A DNA stretch of 64,000 nucleotides, taken from IMG/VR virus record IMGVR_UViG_3300002835_000115, positions 1 through 64,000 of that record; one strand, written 5' to 3'. Of this stretch, positions 62,740 through 64,000 are shown in pieces; the first letter of the stretch is position 1, and each line of letters opens with the position of its first letter. Made by a program: the position numbers and the translations under genes. The DNA is from a virus. The notes beneath the pieces were generated by a model. It did no database searches and was not told where the DNA came from. It was given only the letters and a program-made list of their open reading frames with translations.

Positions 62740-63893
62740 ATCACATGGCAAAAGTTTTTTGCACTGCACCCTGGACAGGATTGACTGTTCGAGAAGATGG
62801 TCATGTTCGAACTTGCTGTGTTGGCGGCACTTCGCTAGGGAATCTTAATGAGACCGGCATCCAGGAGATATTAAAATCTCAGTCGCTCAAAGAGATACAA
62901 CAAAATATGTTATCCGGTAAACCTGACCAAAAAAATTGTCAAACTTGTATTGAGTCTGAAACTCAGTCAGGGCTAGCTACTCTTAAAGAACACTACAATT
63001 TATTCTATCCTGATTTTGTTGAAGATCAACTGAATCTAAAATGTTTGGATATAAGGTGGAACAACGCCTGTAATCTTGGATGTGTGTATTGTAATCCCAC
63101 TTTCAGCAGCGTATGGCAAGATCGGCTCAACATCAAACGCAGTTTGGTGATCAAGCCGTACCAAGACGATCTACTGCAATGGATATTGAGCCGGAGTACA
63201 GAGATAGATGAGATTATGTTAGTAGGTGGTGAACCCATGTTGATGAAACAAAACTACAAATTGATTGATAATTTATCTGACCAATGCAAAATCAGCATCA
63301 TAACCAATCTCAGTTACAAATTGTCCGAGCTGCCATGCACGCCACGATTATTGAGCAGACCTAGATCAAACACCAAGTGGAATGTGAGTTTAGAAAACAC
63401 TGGTGCAAAATTTGAATATGTTCGAAATATGGGCAAGTGGTCTCTAATTGAAGACAACTTACAATATCTGGTGCAACATTGGCCCGACACAGTCTCTATC
63501 AATTTTGTCTATAGTATGTTTAGTGCATTTGACATTGTAGAAACTATAAAAACTTTTCATCAGGCTGGAATCAAAAAAATCAACATGTTTCCGATTATCG
63601 ACAACTATAGCATGGATGTGTTTAACATGCCAGAGTCTATTCGCAAAAAAGCCGCATACGAGCTCAAGGCAGCCAGTGAATGGCATTTTGAAAACTTACA
63701 TCCCGAAGATAGAGATTTTTATCCTATACAAGGAATAGATGCCACATTCAATCGATTGACCAAATCCAAGGAACCAGCATTAGTCACTTTGAAAATGTTC
63801 AATGATCAAATAATCCAGTATGATCAATACAATCATCAAAAATTTCAAGATCTTTGGCCCAATATACTCGACTTAGTAGAAGAATACCTGTAA
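62736..63893 (+). CDS. Radical SAM protein, PW-CC (twitch) type, 385 aa
   Basis: Auxiliary region C9-T-A-P-W, VRTCC (C27, C28), C68-x-x-C71; core C112-x3-C116-x2-C119 (NACNLGCVYCNP), then LVGGEPMLM. 'PTFSSVWQDR' after the cluster matches the SS-x-W of the five cluster enzymes 35-45 kb away. It is the sixth of its kind in the window, but placed between the late sigma factor and gp47 rather than with glycosyltransferases. Start ATG 62736 (ATGA overlap); ATG 62745 is an alternative. Substrate unknown. Confidence 0.87.
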   Translation: MNHMAKVFCTAPWTGLTVREDGHVRTCCVGGTSLGNLNETGIQEILKSQSLKEIQQNMLSGKPDQKNCQTCIESETQSGLATLKEHYNLFYPDFVEDQLNLKCLDIRWNNACNLGCVYCNPTFSSVWQDRLNIKRSLVIKPYQDDLLQWILSRSTEIDEIMLVGGEPMLMKQNYKLIDNLSDQCKISIITNLSYKLSELPCTPRLLSRPRSNTKWNVSLENTGAKFEYVRNMGKWSLIEDNLQYLVQHWPDTVSINFVYSMFSAFDIVETIKTFHQAGIKKINMFPIIDNYSMDVFNMPESIRKKAAYELKAASEWHFENLHPEDRDFYPIQGIDATFNRLTKSKEPALVTLKMFNDQIIQYDQYNHQKFQDLWPNILDLVEEYL

Positions 63894-63902
63894 ACTGTAT
63901 TA

Positions 63903-64000
63903 ATGACAAATCTATTTCGCAAAGCTGCGGTCTTCACGGACATACATTTTGGACTCAAGAGCAACAGCACTCAACACAATGAGGACTGCCTGAACTTTGT
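63903..64000 (+). CDS. 47: gp47-like recombination nuclease (SbcD-type), right-truncated
   Basis: Frame from ATG 63903 to the window edge, about 32 residues. It contains AVFTDIHFGLKSNS and HNEDCLNFV, i.e. the D-x-H metallophosphoesterase motif (DIHFG) with the 'H-N-x-D-C' helix that opens T4 gp47 and SbcD/Mre11-type nucleases. gp47 works with gp46 in recombination-dependent replication and DNA end processing. Identification rests on the short start only. Confidence 0.7.
   Translation, partial: MTNLFRKAAVFTDIHFGLKSNSTQHNEDCLNF

Noticed and set aside
1-64000. Possible tRNA genes, CRISPR arrays, insertion sequences or attachment sites
   Set aside because: No cloverleaf-like segment, regular repeat-spacer array, transposase frame or tRNA-end duplication was noticed on either strand. 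A tRNAscan or similar search could still find a diverged tRNA.

Overview
The window is a piece of a large T4-like tailed phage (myovirus) genome, apparently from an environmental sample. The evidence is a baseplate gene set (gp53, a gp5-like OB-fold hub/spike, gp25 and gp6), a gp55-like late sigma factor, the start of a gp47-like recombination nuclease, a FAD-dependent thymidylate synthase (ThyX), and gene packing with repeated ATGA/TAATG overlaps. The host cannot be named. Six promoters with near-perfect TTGAC-TATAAT hexamers and 17-bp spacers point to a host with a standard housekeeping sigma-70. I saw no rRNA, tRNA, CRISPR array or insertion sequence, and no gene-free stretch over 300 bases.

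Layout. (1) 1-8.6 kb, + strand: the truncated end of a large Ala/Gly-rich protein, then a run of small genes and a MoxR-type ATPase / VWA-metallopeptidase pair, driven by a family of six look-alike sigma-70 promoters and punctuated by two hairpin terminators; then three conserved-looking unknowns and thyX. (2) 8.6-15.3 kb, mainly + strand: two tiny proteins, a sugar-nucleotide epimerase/dehydratase, a DegT-type aminotransferase and two putative glycosyltransferases, interrupted by an opposite-strand 603-residue tandem-domain protein whose two ends overlap or abut its neighbours. (3) 32.8-15.3 kb, - strand: an unbroken run of 19 translationally linked genes behind one promoter. It encodes five radical SAM proteins, three members of a shared TEK-motif glycosyltransferase-like family, three further glycosyltransferase-like proteins, two SGNH-hydrolase-like proteins, a 2OG-Fe(II)-oxygenase-like protein, a NodU-type carbamoyltransferase, a 33-residue microprotein and three unknowns. 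(4) 61.7-32.9 kb, - strand: the late structural module, from a possible tube-initiator/baseplate protein through gp53, hub proteins, gp5, gp25 and gp6 to a 4669-residue giant structural protein and tail-fibre-like proteins, ending at a terminator. (5) 61.8-64 kb, + strand: gp55-like late sigma factor, a sixth radical SAM protein and the start of gp47.

How it may work together. Early sigma-70 promoters serve the left end. The encoded gp55 homologue probably recognises short TAAATA-type sites in front of the baseplate and fibre genes. Regions 2 and 3 together look like a dedicated modification or glycan pathway: sugar nucleotide formation (epimerase, aminotransferase), transfer (at least eight glycosyltransferase-like proteins), and tailoring (carbamoyl transfer, oxygenation, esterase-like and radical SAM chemistry). 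Its position directly behind the tail-fibre genes makes the virion surface one plausible target; DNA or a host glycan are alternatives. The repeated pairing of radical SAM genes with TEK-family or SGNH genes is the most novel-looking system in the window.
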